Below are positions 22,715 through 33,329 of a stretch of DNA of 64,000 nucleotides, one piece after another. The DNA lies in the NCBI RefSeq assembly GCF_023159225.1, contig NC_063170.1, forward strand, positions 29,290,301 through 29,354,300, in the 5' to 3' direction. A model generated the notes under the pieces. That model did not search any database. It was not told where the DNA came from and was given only the letters and a program-made list of their open reading frames with translations. The translations under genes were made by a program, and so were the position numbers. Numbering within the stretch: the first letter of the stretch is position 1; every line of letters starts with the position of its first letter. Origin of the DNA: Perognathus longimembris pacificus (Eukaryota > Chordata > Mammalia > Rodentia > Heteromyidae).

Positions 22715-22950
22715 TTTTGAAATAGTGTCTTGTTTCCTTCCCAGATAAACATTGGGACCTCAATTCACCTGCAGGAGGCTTTGCACTGTGGCCGGGATGA
22801 CCAGGCTTCGAAACTGTGCCCAGCTTCTTTCCAGGAGATGGCATCTTGCTGATTTTTCTCCTGGGCCTGAATCTCAAGCCACGATCTTCTTGTTCACAGC
22901 CTCCTAGGTACCTAGGATTACAGATATGCGCCACCAGGGCTGGACATGGT
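22715..22950 (-). mobile_element. B1-like SINE fragment
   Basis: Carries CCTAGGATTACAGATATGCG and a degraded left arm in reverse orientation. It abuts the SINE at 22485 and the provirus at 22984. Confidence 0.55.
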
Positions 22951-22983
22951 ACCTTATTATTATTATTTTTTAGATATATCCAC

Positions 22984-23320
22984 TGTCGCATCCGCCTCGA
23001 CCAGCAAGGAAGACACAACGCCGGATTCTTCTCTAAGCAGTTTATTCCAGAACCTTGAAACAGTCTTTCTCTCTCTCCCTTTCCCAGGGGCTTCCTCCCC
23101 CCCGCTCGGGGGCTTCCCGCTTGGCCTTAAGTGCCAACTGGGTAGCCAATCCCGGTAAGCTACGTGGGGATTACCGATAGGTCCAGGTATGCGGAAGCAA
23201 GCCAGAGTCCAAGCTTTAGCCATATTAGGAGTTGTTTATCACAGAGAGCACTCGCCGTCGGGAGGGCGGAGGGCAGAAGCCGGCGCCATTTCAGGGTGCA
23301 GCTGCTCGCAGCTCTCTACA
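22984..23320 (-). repeat. 3' LTR of the provirus
   Basis: Begins TGTCGCATCC and ends CTCTCTACA on the plus strand. On the minus strand it contains an AATAAA (complement near 23040). It is a near-identical partner of 25559-25892. Differences include a C-run length change near 23097 and single substitutions. Confidence 0.92.
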
Positions 23321-23336
23321 GTTCCCCCCTTTTTAT
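23321..23336 (-). promoter_or_regulatory. Polypurine tract
   Basis: On the minus strand AAAAAGGGGGGAAC lies immediately before the 3' LTR, the expected place for the plus-strand primer. Confidence 0.85.
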
Positions 23337-23575
23337 TTTCTGAGTGGCAGGCAAGAGTAGAGGTCAGATCTCTGTGAATGTTATTTGAAGGACATTGTAC
23401 TGGCCTTCACTTAGGTAGCGCCTTCCCAAGGACTACCAGACCCGTCCGATGCCTTTTTTACAGAGGTGGGGCCTAGGGCATCAACCCACATGCAATCTAA
23501 CATGCTCTTCTTGGGGCTCGCGCCGGGATGCGTCTCCCAAGTGCAGTGCGCTAGCCTCGCATCCTGCGCTATTTT

Positions 23576-24070
23576 TTAAATGTGGCAAGCCACACATTGG
23601 GGGACTGTCCGGCCTCCATGGCAGTAAAGGCTTGGACAAGCATGGCTGTATTGCGACATTGGAAGCCTAATTCGGCAAATGCACCACAGGCACACCAGGA
23701 TGACCATGGCCAGAAGGCCTATAAGGGCCCCCAACCCCGCCCACTCCTTCAGATGGTTCATGGCGTTTAAAATCCAGGAGGACAGCCCGTCCGCCAACCC
23801 GGCGTCCACATGAGTTGAATTTACGGTAGTGATGGCGACCCTCAGTTGCTCCATCAGCACATCAAATTCTCCTGTCCAGTTCCCTAAAAGATAACTAGAC
23901 AATTGTTTAGACAAATTTGCAGCATAGGTGTAATTATCATACTGAATACTTGTCACGCATAGACCAGCGTATTTCCACTGACAGCCAAGCTGGGCAATTT
24001 GCCAAAGCGTGTCAATCTGTTCCTGTACCAGGTCCACCCGTTGGTTAAGGACCATCAGTCCCCCTTTCAA
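23576..24070 (-). pseudogene. ERV env transmembrane-subunit fragment
   Basis: A 164-residue open frame begins inside the TM ectodomain (heptad-like region near LVQEQIDTLWQIAQLG). It has a two-cysteine loop (residues about 30-37), N-glycosylation sites (NYT, NLS, NWT, NST) and a hydrophobic anchor around GALIGLLAMVILVCLWCIC, then a short tail. The order and spacing match TM subunits of class II ERVs of the HERV-K/betaretrovirus type. The surface subunit, cleavage site and fusion peptide are absent because the region upstream is deleted or replaced by SINE-like sequence at 24074. Confidence 0.8.
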
Positions 24071-24073
24071 CTG

Positions 24074-24175
24074 GGCACCACTCCATTCCCAGCACTCTGC
24101 TGGCTAATTAGAGACAAGTCTCTCACAGGGACATTTGTTTGCCCGGGCTGGCTTCGAACCGCAGATTCAGATCAG
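24074..24175 (-). mobile_element. SINE fragment inside the provirus
   Basis: GGCTAATTAGAGACAAGTCTC and GCCCGGGCTGGCTTCGAACC match the second arm of the local SINE in reverse orientation. It begins directly where the env TM frame loses homology. Confidence 0.7.
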
Positions 24176-24885
24176 TGAGTCTTATAAGGGGCCACTTTAC
24201 TCCAATTAGAAGCAACAAGGTGGTCCACACAGAAGTAGTTTTTAAGCATGCTTTCTTACCTGGAACTTATTAAGGGTCTGGAACTTATTAAGAGTCAGTA
24301 TTAGATCTCGACAAACTTGTAGGAATCACCTGTGCTTCTCTGTGGGCCTGCTGGAAACTGTTACAAAAAAAAACCTACAAAGAAGCTGGAATGGCAATTA
24401 AACATTTTGGTAGCCATAATTCTCCTTTTCTCACTTTGCAATAATTATTTAGGACAATTTTACTTCCAAATTTCTTATCTAGAAATGTATTCTTGATTTC
24501 CAAAGCCTTTTTAACACTAACACAACACTTTAGCTTTTATCTGCATCGGAAAAACAAGCTCACAGGCAATCTGAAACCAGGTGCCGCCCTTTGCCTACGG
24601 GCTGCTTGTTTCAAAAGAGCCTCTTTTTTTTTTCTTTTTTTCTTTTTTTTTTTCTTTTTCAGTCCCAGTTACTGCATGGCATGAAGACCTTTGAATTTTT
24701 CCTTAAACTTAGTTTTGCATCATACTGCAGTCTTGAACATGTTCACACTCACACATGCACACACACATACATTTTCAAAAGATCTTAAAGCGCGCAGAAC
24801 AAGCATCGGCCATACATTTTAAGACAAAAACCTTTAACAAATGATTTTAGCATTCTCCAGCCTCACCCTCCAGGGCTTGATAGCC
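24176..24885. other. ERV internal sequence of unclear origin
   Basis: No retroviral coding is recognised. The stretch contains a short direct repeat CTGGAACTTATTAAG (twice near 24259-24292), a T/C-rich tract (24620-24660) and a short CA tract (24735-24775). Confidence 0.5.
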
Positions 24886-25155
24886 TCAGTAAAACATTCT
24901 AGCGCACCAAACAATTTTCTGCTTAAGAAGGCTGGGTGGGGGTCCCCCTAGAGTTCTTTTTTTGTGGACATTCTCACTGATTGACTGATTGTGGGCTGTC
25001 ACCTGTACATCTTTCCAGTGAGATAAAGTCAAGTCCAGGGGAGTGGAAGGAACGTTCCCCATCATCCGTTTGTCAGTCAGGCACAGCGCAAGAAAGAAAC
25101 ACACAAAAATACTTACAAACAACACAGAGATGACAGCGTGGCATGGTGAGGTCAC
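24886..25155 (-). pseudogene. Short ERV frame with hydrophobic start
   Basis: An 89-codon minus-strand frame begins next to the gag stop. The N-terminus has a strongly hydrophobic run (VISVLFVSIFVCFFLALC) like a signal peptide, and the remainder is polar. It may be a remnant of the env leader joined to gag by the internal deletion. No family motif supports this firmly. Confidence 0.35.
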
Positions 25156-25337
25156 TCCCTGCCACCTGTCCCCCAGTCTCCCCAGGATACCACGGTGAGG
25201 CTCCCCGAAACTGCAAACCAGGGGGCGACTGTGTCACATTCATCCAAAAATCTCTCCAAAGTACTCTTCTTTATCTTTAACTTCTTCGAGTGCAACAGCG
25301 CGTTAAGAGCCAAAAAAATTGGGTGCGAGGCGCCCAT
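25152..25337 (-). pseudogene. ERV gag matrix N-terminus
   Basis: The first ATG after the 5' leader encodes MGASHP (a myristoylation-type MG start). A basic helix region and VAPWF, SWGDWGTGGRE follow, resembling the N-terminal matrix of betaretroviral Gag. It stops after 61 residues; capsid and nucleocapsid are missing. Confidence 0.7.
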
Positions 25338-25538
25338 AATTATAAGGTTTGGCTTTTGCTTTAGCCCGTTCCTCTTAACCTCTTTCCCTTGCCACCCGAG
25401 GGTTCCTGCTCCTCCTTTATCTACAGTGAGGAGCCTATTTTCTTTTCCCGCTCTTGTCGCGGATCCCCTTCTTTTCCGGGGACTTACCGGTGCACCACCC
25501 TGGCTGCAGAGAGTTCTGAATCCTTATAGAAACAGTGT

Positions 25539-25556
25539 TCCCCGTACGGGCCACCA
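25539..25556 (-). other. Primer-binding site for tRNA-Ile
   Basis: Just inside the 5' LTR, separated by 2 nt, the plus strand reads TCCCCGTACGGGCCACCA. This equals the 3' terminal 18 nt (including CCA) of mammalian tRNA-Ile(AAU) as I know it. The minus-strand (viral sense) site is therefore its perfect complement. Confidence 0.8.
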
Positions 25557-25558
25557 CT

Positions 25559-25892
25559 TGTCGCGTCCGCCTCGACCAGCAAGGAAGACACAACGCCGGA
25601 TTCTTCTCTAAGCAGTTTATTCCAGAACCTTGAAACAGTCTTTCTCTCTCTCCCTTTCCCGGGGGCTTCCCCCCCCCTCGGGGGCTTCCCGCTTGGCCTT
25701 AAGTGCCAACTGGGTAGCCAATCCCGGTAAGCTACGTGGGGATTACCGATAGGTCCAGGTACGCGGAAGCAAGCCAGAGTCCAAGCTTTAGCCATATTAG
25801 GAGTTGTTTATCACAGAGAGCACTCGCCGTCGGGAGGGCGGAGGGCGGAAGCCGGCGCCATTTCAGGGTGCAGCTGCTCACAGCTCTCTACA
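25559..25892 (-). repeat. 5' LTR of the provirus
   Basis: Partner of 22984-23320. It starts TGTCGCGTCC and ends CTCTCTACA. The minus-strand AATAAA lies near 25617. Confidence 0.92.
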
Positions 25893-25929
25893 ATCCACAA
25901 ATCTCCCTTTCCAGTTTGCACTTTAACAT

Positions 25930-26146
25930 TTCTTTTTTTGTTTGTTTTGTTTTTTGCCAGTCCTGGGCCTTGGACTCAGGGCCTGAGCACTATCCCTGGC
26001 TTCTTTTTGCTCAAGGCTATCAATCTGCCACTTGAGCCACAGCGCCACTTCTGGCCATTTTCTATATATGTGGTGCTGGGGAATCGAACCCTGGCTTTAT
26101 GTATACAAGGCAAGCACTCTTGCCACTAGGCCATATTCCCAGACCT
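25930..26146 (-). mobile_element. ID-type composite SINE
   Basis: Reverse copy with a T-rich left edge and the arm CCAGTCCTGGGCCTTGGAC. The head ends TAGGCCATATTCCCAG. Confidence 0.92.
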
Positions 26147-26665
26147 TCTTTAACAATTCTTTTGCATGTTTTTTCCCCCACTTCTTGCCCTCTGAATGTT
26201 TGTGCTCCTTGGGTCTCTGTCCAATGCTATACTTGCACCAATACAACTCCTAAATTGCCATTTTTTTATGGCTGAGCCATAAATCCATTGAGCAAACCCA
26301 AATCTCTTAAGCCTCGACAACCAATTCCTATTTGCTGTCTTCACTAGAGAGTCTATTATTTCCAAATTAACCTACATCTTTTAAATTCTTCTTCTTTTTC
26401 TCATTTCTGTATGGAGCTGCCATCTCTTTAGTGTCCGCAAGCACAAACCAAAACCAAATTAAAAACAAACAGTAATGAGACTTCAATTCTCTTTCACCCT
26501 TTCTCCCTGCCTCCCTAATATTTCCTATTGTCCTTAGGATGAAAACTTTATAGCTTGCATGCTGTCACCATCATCTAGTTCCTGCTACTTCAACAGCATC
26601 CTGTTTCATCCTTCTCCTCACTCTCCAAACCAGTTTGAAGTATAGAGGCAACAAGAATAATGGGA

Positions 26666-26878
26666 TAGGGCTGGGAATATGACCTATTGGCAAGAGTGCT
26701 TGCCTCGTATACATGAAGCCCTGGGTTCGATTCCCCAGCACCACATATATAGAAAAAAGCCAGAAGGAGTGCTGTGGCTCAAGTGGCAGAGTGCTAGCCT
26801 TGAGCAGGAAGAAGCCAGGGATAGTGCTCAGGCCCTGAGTCCAAGGCCCAGGACTGGTGAAAAAAAATTAAATAAATA
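26666..26878 (+). mobile_element. ID-type composite SINE with target duplication
   Basis: Forward copy: GGGCTGGGAATATGACC head, box-B-like GGTTCGATTCC, right arm and an A-rich tail. Flanked by AATAATGGGA at 26656-26665 and 26879-26888. Confidence 0.95.
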
Positions 26879-26954
26879 AATAATGGGACAAAAAAAGAGA
26901 AGAAGAGTGGGACAAGGTAGGGTACAGTCAGTACTGCCCTATTAAAACTTTAAT

Positions 26955-27167
26955 TTTAATTAAAAAAAATTTTTTTGCCAGTCCTGGGCCTTGGACTCAG
27001 GGTGTGAGCACCATCCCTGGCTTCTTCCCACTCAAGGCTAGCACTCTGCCACCTGAGCCACAGTCCCCTTTCTGGCCATTTTCCATATATGTGGTGCTGG
27101 GGAATCGAACCAAGAGCTTCATGTGTAGGACGCAAGCGCTCTTGCCACTAGGCCATATTCCCAGCCC
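26955..27167 (-). mobile_element. ID-type composite SINE with target duplication
   Basis: Reverse copy flanked by the 12-bp repeat TAAAACTTTAAT at 26943-26954 and 27168-27179. Confidence 0.95.
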
Positions 27168-27559
27168 TAAAACTTTAATAGAGCAACCATTTTCCATCTC
27201 TACCAGCAGACAGTATCTGACACAATTCCTTTGGATGATGGAAATACACTTGGTGGAAATTGGCCATGAGAAGGTACATGAGTAACTGTTGAAAGCTCTT
27301 AAAACTATCAGATCTTAGGAGAGAGATTACGTTGGAATTTGAGACCTTTATCCCGAGGATTAGATTTGCTTTATGTCTTTGGTGGTCACAATACCACTGC
27401 AATTCACCAGTCATTATCTCTATGATTTCAAAACCCAGTAGATTCTCTGCATTAAGCACAAAAAAATGTATGGATTAATAAAGCTCTGGGAGTTTCAGTG
27501 TGTGTTTCTCTGAGGAGTCATCTGAGCATGGCTATTTTGGTTTCTATGTAGAGAAGGAT

Positions 27560-27767
27560 TTTTTTTTTTTTTTTGGCCAGTCGTGGGCCTTGGACTCAGG
27601 GCCTGAGCACTGTCCCTGGCTTCTTCCCGCTCAAGGCTAGCACTCTGCCACTTGAGCCACAGCGCCGCTTCTGGCCGTTTTCTGTATATGTGGTGCTGGA
27701 AAAATCGAACCTAGGGCCTCGTGTATCCGAGGCAGGCACTCTTGCCACTAGGCTATATCCCCAGCCT
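27560..27767 (-). mobile_element. ID-type composite SINE with target duplication
   Basis: Reverse copy flanked by GAGAAGGATTTTTTT at 27551 and 27768, the repeat running into the tail's T tract. Confidence 0.93.
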
Positions 27768-28035
27768 GAGAAGGATTTTTTTTTTAAATAGCTCTAAAAA
27801 TATGTTGTTGTCTAGTTGACTCCAATTGGCCTATGACTTACATCAATAATAGTAGAAGGCAAAATGGTTGGTAGATAGCTATGAATGTCTTAATTCCAAG
27901 ACCTGTTTGTATGTTACCTTATGCAACAAAACAGATATGTAAGCAAAGGTATAATATAAGGATCTTTAGATGGGAATATTTTATCCAGTTATTTGGGAAT
28001 TTATAGTGTATCCACAAAGGTTCTTTAAAAAGGGA

Positions 28036-28275
28036 GGCAGGCCAAGAGTTGATGGTTCATGCCTATAATCCTATCTACTCAGGAGGCTGAGATCTAAGGG
28101 TCATGGTTCAAAGCCAGTCCAGGCAGGTAAGTTTGTGAGACTCTTATCTCCCATTAAACACCAAAGAAGGGGAAATGGAGCCATGGCTCAACTGGCAGAG
28201 TGCTAGCCTTGAGCAAAAAAGCTCAGAGACAGATCCTAGGCCCTGAGTTCAAGCCCCAGGATTGGCACAAAAAAA
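28036..28275 (+). mobile_element. B1-like/ID dimeric SINE
   Basis: Forward copy: TGATGGTTCATGCCTATAATC (B1-like), CTACTCAGGAGGCTGAGATC, then the second arm ATGGCTCAACTGGCAGAGTG and an A-tail. Confidence 0.85.
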
Positions 28276-28369
28276 AGAGGGAGAGAGGTGGGGTCTCAGA
28301 AGGAGGAGAGCTGTAACAAGAGGAGCAGAGATCAGCCCGATGAGAGTATTCATCACAAGGGTCACAAAG

Positions 28370-28540
28370 GCTGAGCTGATCACCATTGAAAGCTAGCCTG
28401 GACAAAATAGTCTGTAAGGCTCCATCTCCAATTAACCAGCAAAAAGCTAAGTTGCAGACATTGCTCAAGTGAAATAGAGCAAGCCAACAGAGAGAGCATG
28501 AGCCTTTGAGTTCAAGACCTGGTACCAGCAATAAATTAAT
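28370..28540 (+). mobile_element. Degraded SINE
   Basis: Weak matches to the same dimer (AAAGCTAGCCTGGACAAAAT, CATTGCTCAAGTGAAATAGA, TTGAGTTCAAGACCTGGTAC). It is older than its neighbours. Confidence 0.6.
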
Positions 28541-28641
28541 ACATAAATCCATAGATACATTGAGATGCTAAGTTTGTGGTGATCTGTTACAACAGAAAAA
28601 GGAAATTAATAGAAACAAAATCTTAATAAATCAACATTCAT

Positions 28642-28849
28642 GGGCTGGGGATATGGCCTAGTGGCAAGAGTGCCTGCCTCGGATACACGAGGCCCTAGGT
28701 TTGATTCCCCAGCACCACATATACAGAAAACGGCCAGAAGCGGTGCTGTGGCTCAAGCGGCAGAGTGCTAGCCTTGAGCGGGAAGAAGCCAGGGACAGTG
28801 CTCAGGCCCTGAGTCCAAGGCCCAGGACTGGCAAAAAAAAAAAAAAAAG
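28642..28849 (+). mobile_element. ID-type composite SINE with target duplication
   Basis: Forward copy with a 16-A tail, flanked by perfect 14-bp repeats AAATCAACATTCAT at 28628-28641 and 28850-28863. One of the youngest copies here. Confidence 0.96.
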
Positions 28850-28863
28850 AAATCAACATTCAT

Positions 28864-29796
28864 CTACTATGGCAGCAGAAGTGGTACTAGAACCACCAAA
28901 CCATCTTATAACTAGGCAGGCTGTTAAATACTAAGGTATGCCTCTTGGATGTATGTACAAAACTATTTCATTAACAGGTGCCCTGGGAAGAAATTTGGGG
29001 AACATGTCTTCTCTCCTGGCATGAGCAATTAGGGTGCTCTTTACAGGAGCACAGAAAACTGAATATAATGTGTTCCAGTTCCTGGATGCCTGCGTGTGTG
29101 CAAGGCCCTCACCAGATCCAATCAACAGATTCTTGACTTCTGCTGTACAGAATAGTCCACAAAAATGCACTTTGATTGTTATAAAACATTCAATATTCTA
29201 TTTTAGGTACCAAAAAAGACTAAGACAAGAAGAGAGGGAAAATTACCTTTGAAGGTAATTGGAGTACATATGAAATAACATATTGTTATTTAAAATGCAA
29301 CTTATATTGTTTCCAGATTACTTATAGATTATAATATTGACTGTATTATTTCAAAGTGTAACACATTACTTTTACATATAATTTATATATTACTTTTACT
29401 AGTAGCATATTAATGTATTACTTTGTATTATAGGCTTGTATTATTACAAAGTGTAGGACAATCATTTAATATAATAAATATGCTGGGAGGAAAGAATGCA
29501 GAAACATATAAAGTACTTAAAAAACAGTGGAGGCAAAACATGGGGGGAAGAAAGAAACTTTAAATGAAGACAAGGAACTCTAGCATAGTAATTGCAACTG
29601 TCATACACAGTAATCCAAAAATGTCAGTAAATACTATCAAAATAAGTTTTCTGAATACACCATATTTCTAAATAATCTGAAATAAACACTAGAAAGCAAC
29701 TTTCAAACTACAAGAAATAAGGTCAAGGCCACTCTGCTCAGTCATGGTAGCTTAACGTTGTGGTTCTCCTGATGTTGCTTGGAAAACTCTCAGATT
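28864..29796. other. Unique AT-rich sequence, no gene seen
   Basis: No exon, motif or repeat family recognised. Confidence 0.5.
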
Positions 29797-30297
29797 GGAT
29801 TTTTTTTTTCATCAGATATGCTTTTATTTATTATTTATTTATTTATATATATTTTCTAATTGTCAAAGTGATGCACAGATAGGTTACAGTTTCACATGTT
29901 AGGCATTGGATACATTTCTTGTACTGTTTGTTACCTCCTCCCTCATTCCCCCCTCTCTTCTCCCCCTTTCATTCTCCCCCCATGAATTGTTCAATTGGTT
30001 TACACCAAACAGTTTTGCAAGTATGCTTTTGTAGTCGTTTGTCTTTTTATCCTGTGTCTCTCAATTTTGGTATTCCCTTTCAGTTTCCTAGTTCTAATAC
30101 CAGTATATACAGTTTCCAATGTACTCAGATAAGATACAGTGATAGTGCAGGTACAACCACAGGAAGGGGATACAAGGGTATCATCAACAATAGAAGCTAT
30201 GGTTTCACATGGCATGTTGAAAGTAATTACAACAGTGATATATCACTCATTTCATAACATGGAATTCATTTCACTTAGCATTATCTTATAGCTACAT
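29797..30297 (-). mobile_element. L1 3' UTR end (L1-D)
   Basis: Matches 3924-4400 of L1-A in the same orientation (GAGGTTACAGTTTCA-type start, TACATTTCTTGTACTGTTTG, ACACCAAACAGTTTTGCAAG, ACCACAGGAAGG). It joins copy B at 30297 inside old L1 sequence. Confidence 0.9.
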
Positions 30298-31854
30298 TCT
30301 TCTTAATGGCTGCATAGTACTCCATTGAAGTTTTTAACTTGTTATTAAGCAGTAAAGAGTTGAAGGAATTACAGTATTTATATTAGATATACTCAAGACA
30401 AGTGAGATAAAATGAGGCAGAAAGTATTAAATATTCTCTGGCCTTCTTGTGATAGAATGCATGAGAGTCAAAGAATACCTCATCCCTGAATGCAGGGAAT
30501 TAATGAACCTCAATGTTTTGACCCCTCTATTCAATTCCCGTGGTGACCATGAGAAGTAGAGACCTATTTAAGTATAGATGAGTAACCAGAGTATATTTTC
30601 AAAAAATCCACCTCTCAGTAATGAGAGGGAAAGAATATCACAGAGATACCCAACAGGGAAATCCCTGCTGAAGTGGATAGTGCATCTGCTTCTACTGGAA
30701 TGTACTTAGAGTTATGAGGTTGTCTCAGCCATCTCTCTTGCAGTTTCATGACTAGCCTCATCACAACCGGACAGGGATACCATGTATAGAGAAATACCTG
30801 GAAAACAAAGAGCCATATTCAGAGGCTCATAGGATGTTACCCTTATCACTTCCCCTCTGTGTTTCACAAAATAGACCCCAACAGTAATCAAACTCATCTA
30901 ATAGTAATGCATATATAATGCAGAGCCTACTTGCATTGATACACTATAGGATTCAAGTCGTCTAGAATCTATCTATAAAAACAACCTAACATGGCAAAGT
31001 GTTCATTGCACAAAGACTTTATGCACTGGTATATAATAATCTTCCCAATCACATGGGAGATCAGAAATGTCATCAACATGGGACTTGAGATTGAGCAAAG
31101 CACATCTGGCTCCCAACAGGGACAGCGTGCCTGCTAGATAGACTGCACAGGAGGGGCTGGCAAATTCAGCCATCCAGGTGCATATATCAGTAGAGGCAGC
31201 AAGCTGGGGAAAGCCCACAAAACCTATGCCATCACCCAAAGTACTTCCCGTGAAGCTCAGACCCACACAAGAGTGCAGAAGGAAAGAACATGGACCCAGA
31301 TCTTGATAAGAAATAAAGGTTTCCAGCTGATATAATCTCTCTCATAAGGTATGTCTTAGAAGCAAGTGTGGATCATCAGCATACACACACAAGAGCCAAG
31401 AATCAAATGTAGCAATAAACAGAGTCTTTCTATCTCCCTAGGCCCTTCTGTTAACTCCAACTTTTCCTAGGTGTCATGGGCTACGCACCAGTGATGACAG
31501 AAAACACATGTAGCTTCAAACCTCCCTGCCCACACTCTGAAACACTTCTGTGAAAGGTAATGAACATTTTTGTTGGTCCTATTTACTGAGAGTCCACAGT
31601 AGACAGACACTTATACTTCCCTCTAGATCCCCCAGCTCAAGCTAGCCCTTCTCAGGTATCTGAGGGATACTGACTCACAAGTTTGCACACATGCCCTACC
31701 AAGCATATTACATGTAATCAGTTCACAGGACGGGAGGAACAAAAGCATAAATCTGAAACTACAGCTACAGGAAGAATTCCAAGTCATGTCACAACAGCCT
31801 CCAAACCATTCTTCCATAGCAGATGGGTACCCCCATCTGAATAGAAAGGCTGAC

Positions 31855-31936
31855 CTTCTGTGAGGAATTCATCTCATCCCTTGGTTGCTGTTTTTCCTGC
31901 TTTGTGGAGATGATGCTCAGAAATCTCTTGACCTTT
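31855..31936 (-). other. Candidate 82-nt exon, copy B
   Basis: Counterpart of 17073-17154. Acceptor, donor, length and open frame are all kept; a few codons change (for example AKQQLRD to EKQQPRD). Without a first exon nearby this copy is probably non-functional. Confidence 0.4.
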
Positions 31937-32901
31937 CTGCAATAGATATCAATGCTGTATATCCACTCAGCAAATAATGCATACAATGCCTATGTGATCA
32001 GATTCTTTATGTAGAATCAACTTCCAGAGGAACTAGCAGTAGAAAGAGAGGAGTGAGCAGAAGTAAACTCATGCAGAACATATCTGCATTACTGGATGGC
32101 CAATTTCAAAGTTGAAGGTCTACGAAGCACCTGAAAATGTTACACTGACCAAGCAGATGGTGCTGACAGCACCTGTACCACTTTACATGGCGTCCGTGTA
32201 ACTCACAATGAGGACTGGTGGCAGAACTGTGTAGAAAAATTGAGAGAACCAGTAGACACGTTAGTGTTTTGGAACATATCTTATATAGACCTAATAATGT
32301 GACCTCTCCCAAGGAAAATTTCCATGCTGAAGGGACCCCACTGCTTTTCTGTATTGACTCTTGACACAGCACTTTGGTTTACCCCTCAGGATGCAGTTCA
32401 ACCCCTGTGATGGCTGCTAAGCTAAGAACCTCAGAAGTGATTGGAGGCTGTATGTTTAGAGCTGATCAACATCTCTCTGCATCATGGAAGATTAAAGATA
32501 ACCCTGGAGAAGGAAACCTCCCCACACCCAGAGAATACATGTTTATCAATACATAGCCTGAAGAGTTTATCTCCTGTGGCTTTGTTCATTTTAAACAGGA
32601 AAAATATTCTTCAACAACTAGTCCACATAAAGAAGACTTGAGTGCTATAAAAATCAGCTTTCTAACCCCAAGAATAACACTGCTCCCGACCTTCTCATAT
32701 CAAGCAATGGAGCCCAACAGGTGACCTTTGCCAATGGAACACTCAAATTTCTCTACAAGTCTCCAGATAGGGGCCTGGCCTGCTCAGAGCCAACATTGGT
32801 CCTGACCAAAATGAGTCCTGAGATGTCAGCCTGGGGGCTGTCTCTCTGGTGGCACCAAGGCATCAACTGTGGAAATTCCAAAGCAATTGAAAGCAACCTA
32901 C

Positions 32902-32978
32902 CTGCATTCAGACTGAAATGGCCACTTGAGGGACTCACATCCATATGCTCTGAGTGCCAGAAAAACTCAAACAACTGT
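32902..32978 (-). other. Candidate 77-nt exon, copy B
   Basis: Counterpart of 18242-18318, with acceptor TGTGTAG, donor AATGCAG then GTAGGTTG, and an open frame (QLFEFFWHSEHMDVSPSSGH). Confidence 0.4.
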
Positions 32979-33329
32979 CTACACAGCAACGATACCAAGG
33001 TGCCATGACCTTCATCCAAGACAAAAGTCAAACATCTCTAGATGAAACACATCTCCCAAAATATATCTTGGGCAGAAAATTTTCATAGAAAGAAGAATGC
33101 AATCTCCAGACTTTATAAGATAACATCTGGGGAGAACTAAACACATGGAAGAGAAAAGAAGAAGCTAAGCTCTTTGTTATGTCCTTCACCTCACCTTGGT
33201 AAGTGTCTAAGATGCTGCTCTTTGCCATCAACTTTCTCAAGCAACTACCAGAGGAAATGCCTAGTCCTCCTGGGAGGAGCAGCAACTATGCCAAGCATGC
33301 TGTGTTCAGTATGATATTGGTGATGATAT

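Larger units (their letters stand above)
22984..25892 (-). mobile_element. Deleted class II ERV provirus
   Basis: A minus-strand provirus with two LTRs (22984-23320 and 25559-25892). It is flanked by the 6-bp duplication ATCCAC (22978-22983 and 25893-25898), the size expected for betaretrovirus-like integration. The LTRs differ at only a handful of positions by eye, about 98% identical, so the insertion is fairly young. The internal part is only about 2.2 kb. It keeps a primer-binding site, a short gag start, an env TM fragment and a polypurine tract; protease and pol are deleted. It is therefore non-autonomous. Confidence 0.93.
30297..33320. other. Segmental-duplication unit, copy B (right half)
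   Basis: Aligns by eye with about 15530-18690 of copy A over its whole length and in the same orientation. It begins at the old L1 fragment TACATTCTTCTTAATGGCTG and ends near 33315, after which the ASMTL promoter region starts. It lacks the L1 tail found in copy A at 17898. Confidence 0.85.

Noticed and set aside
26666..28849. tRNA genes
   Set aside because: The tRNA-like stretches are SINE heads with box-like motifs, attached arms and A-tails.
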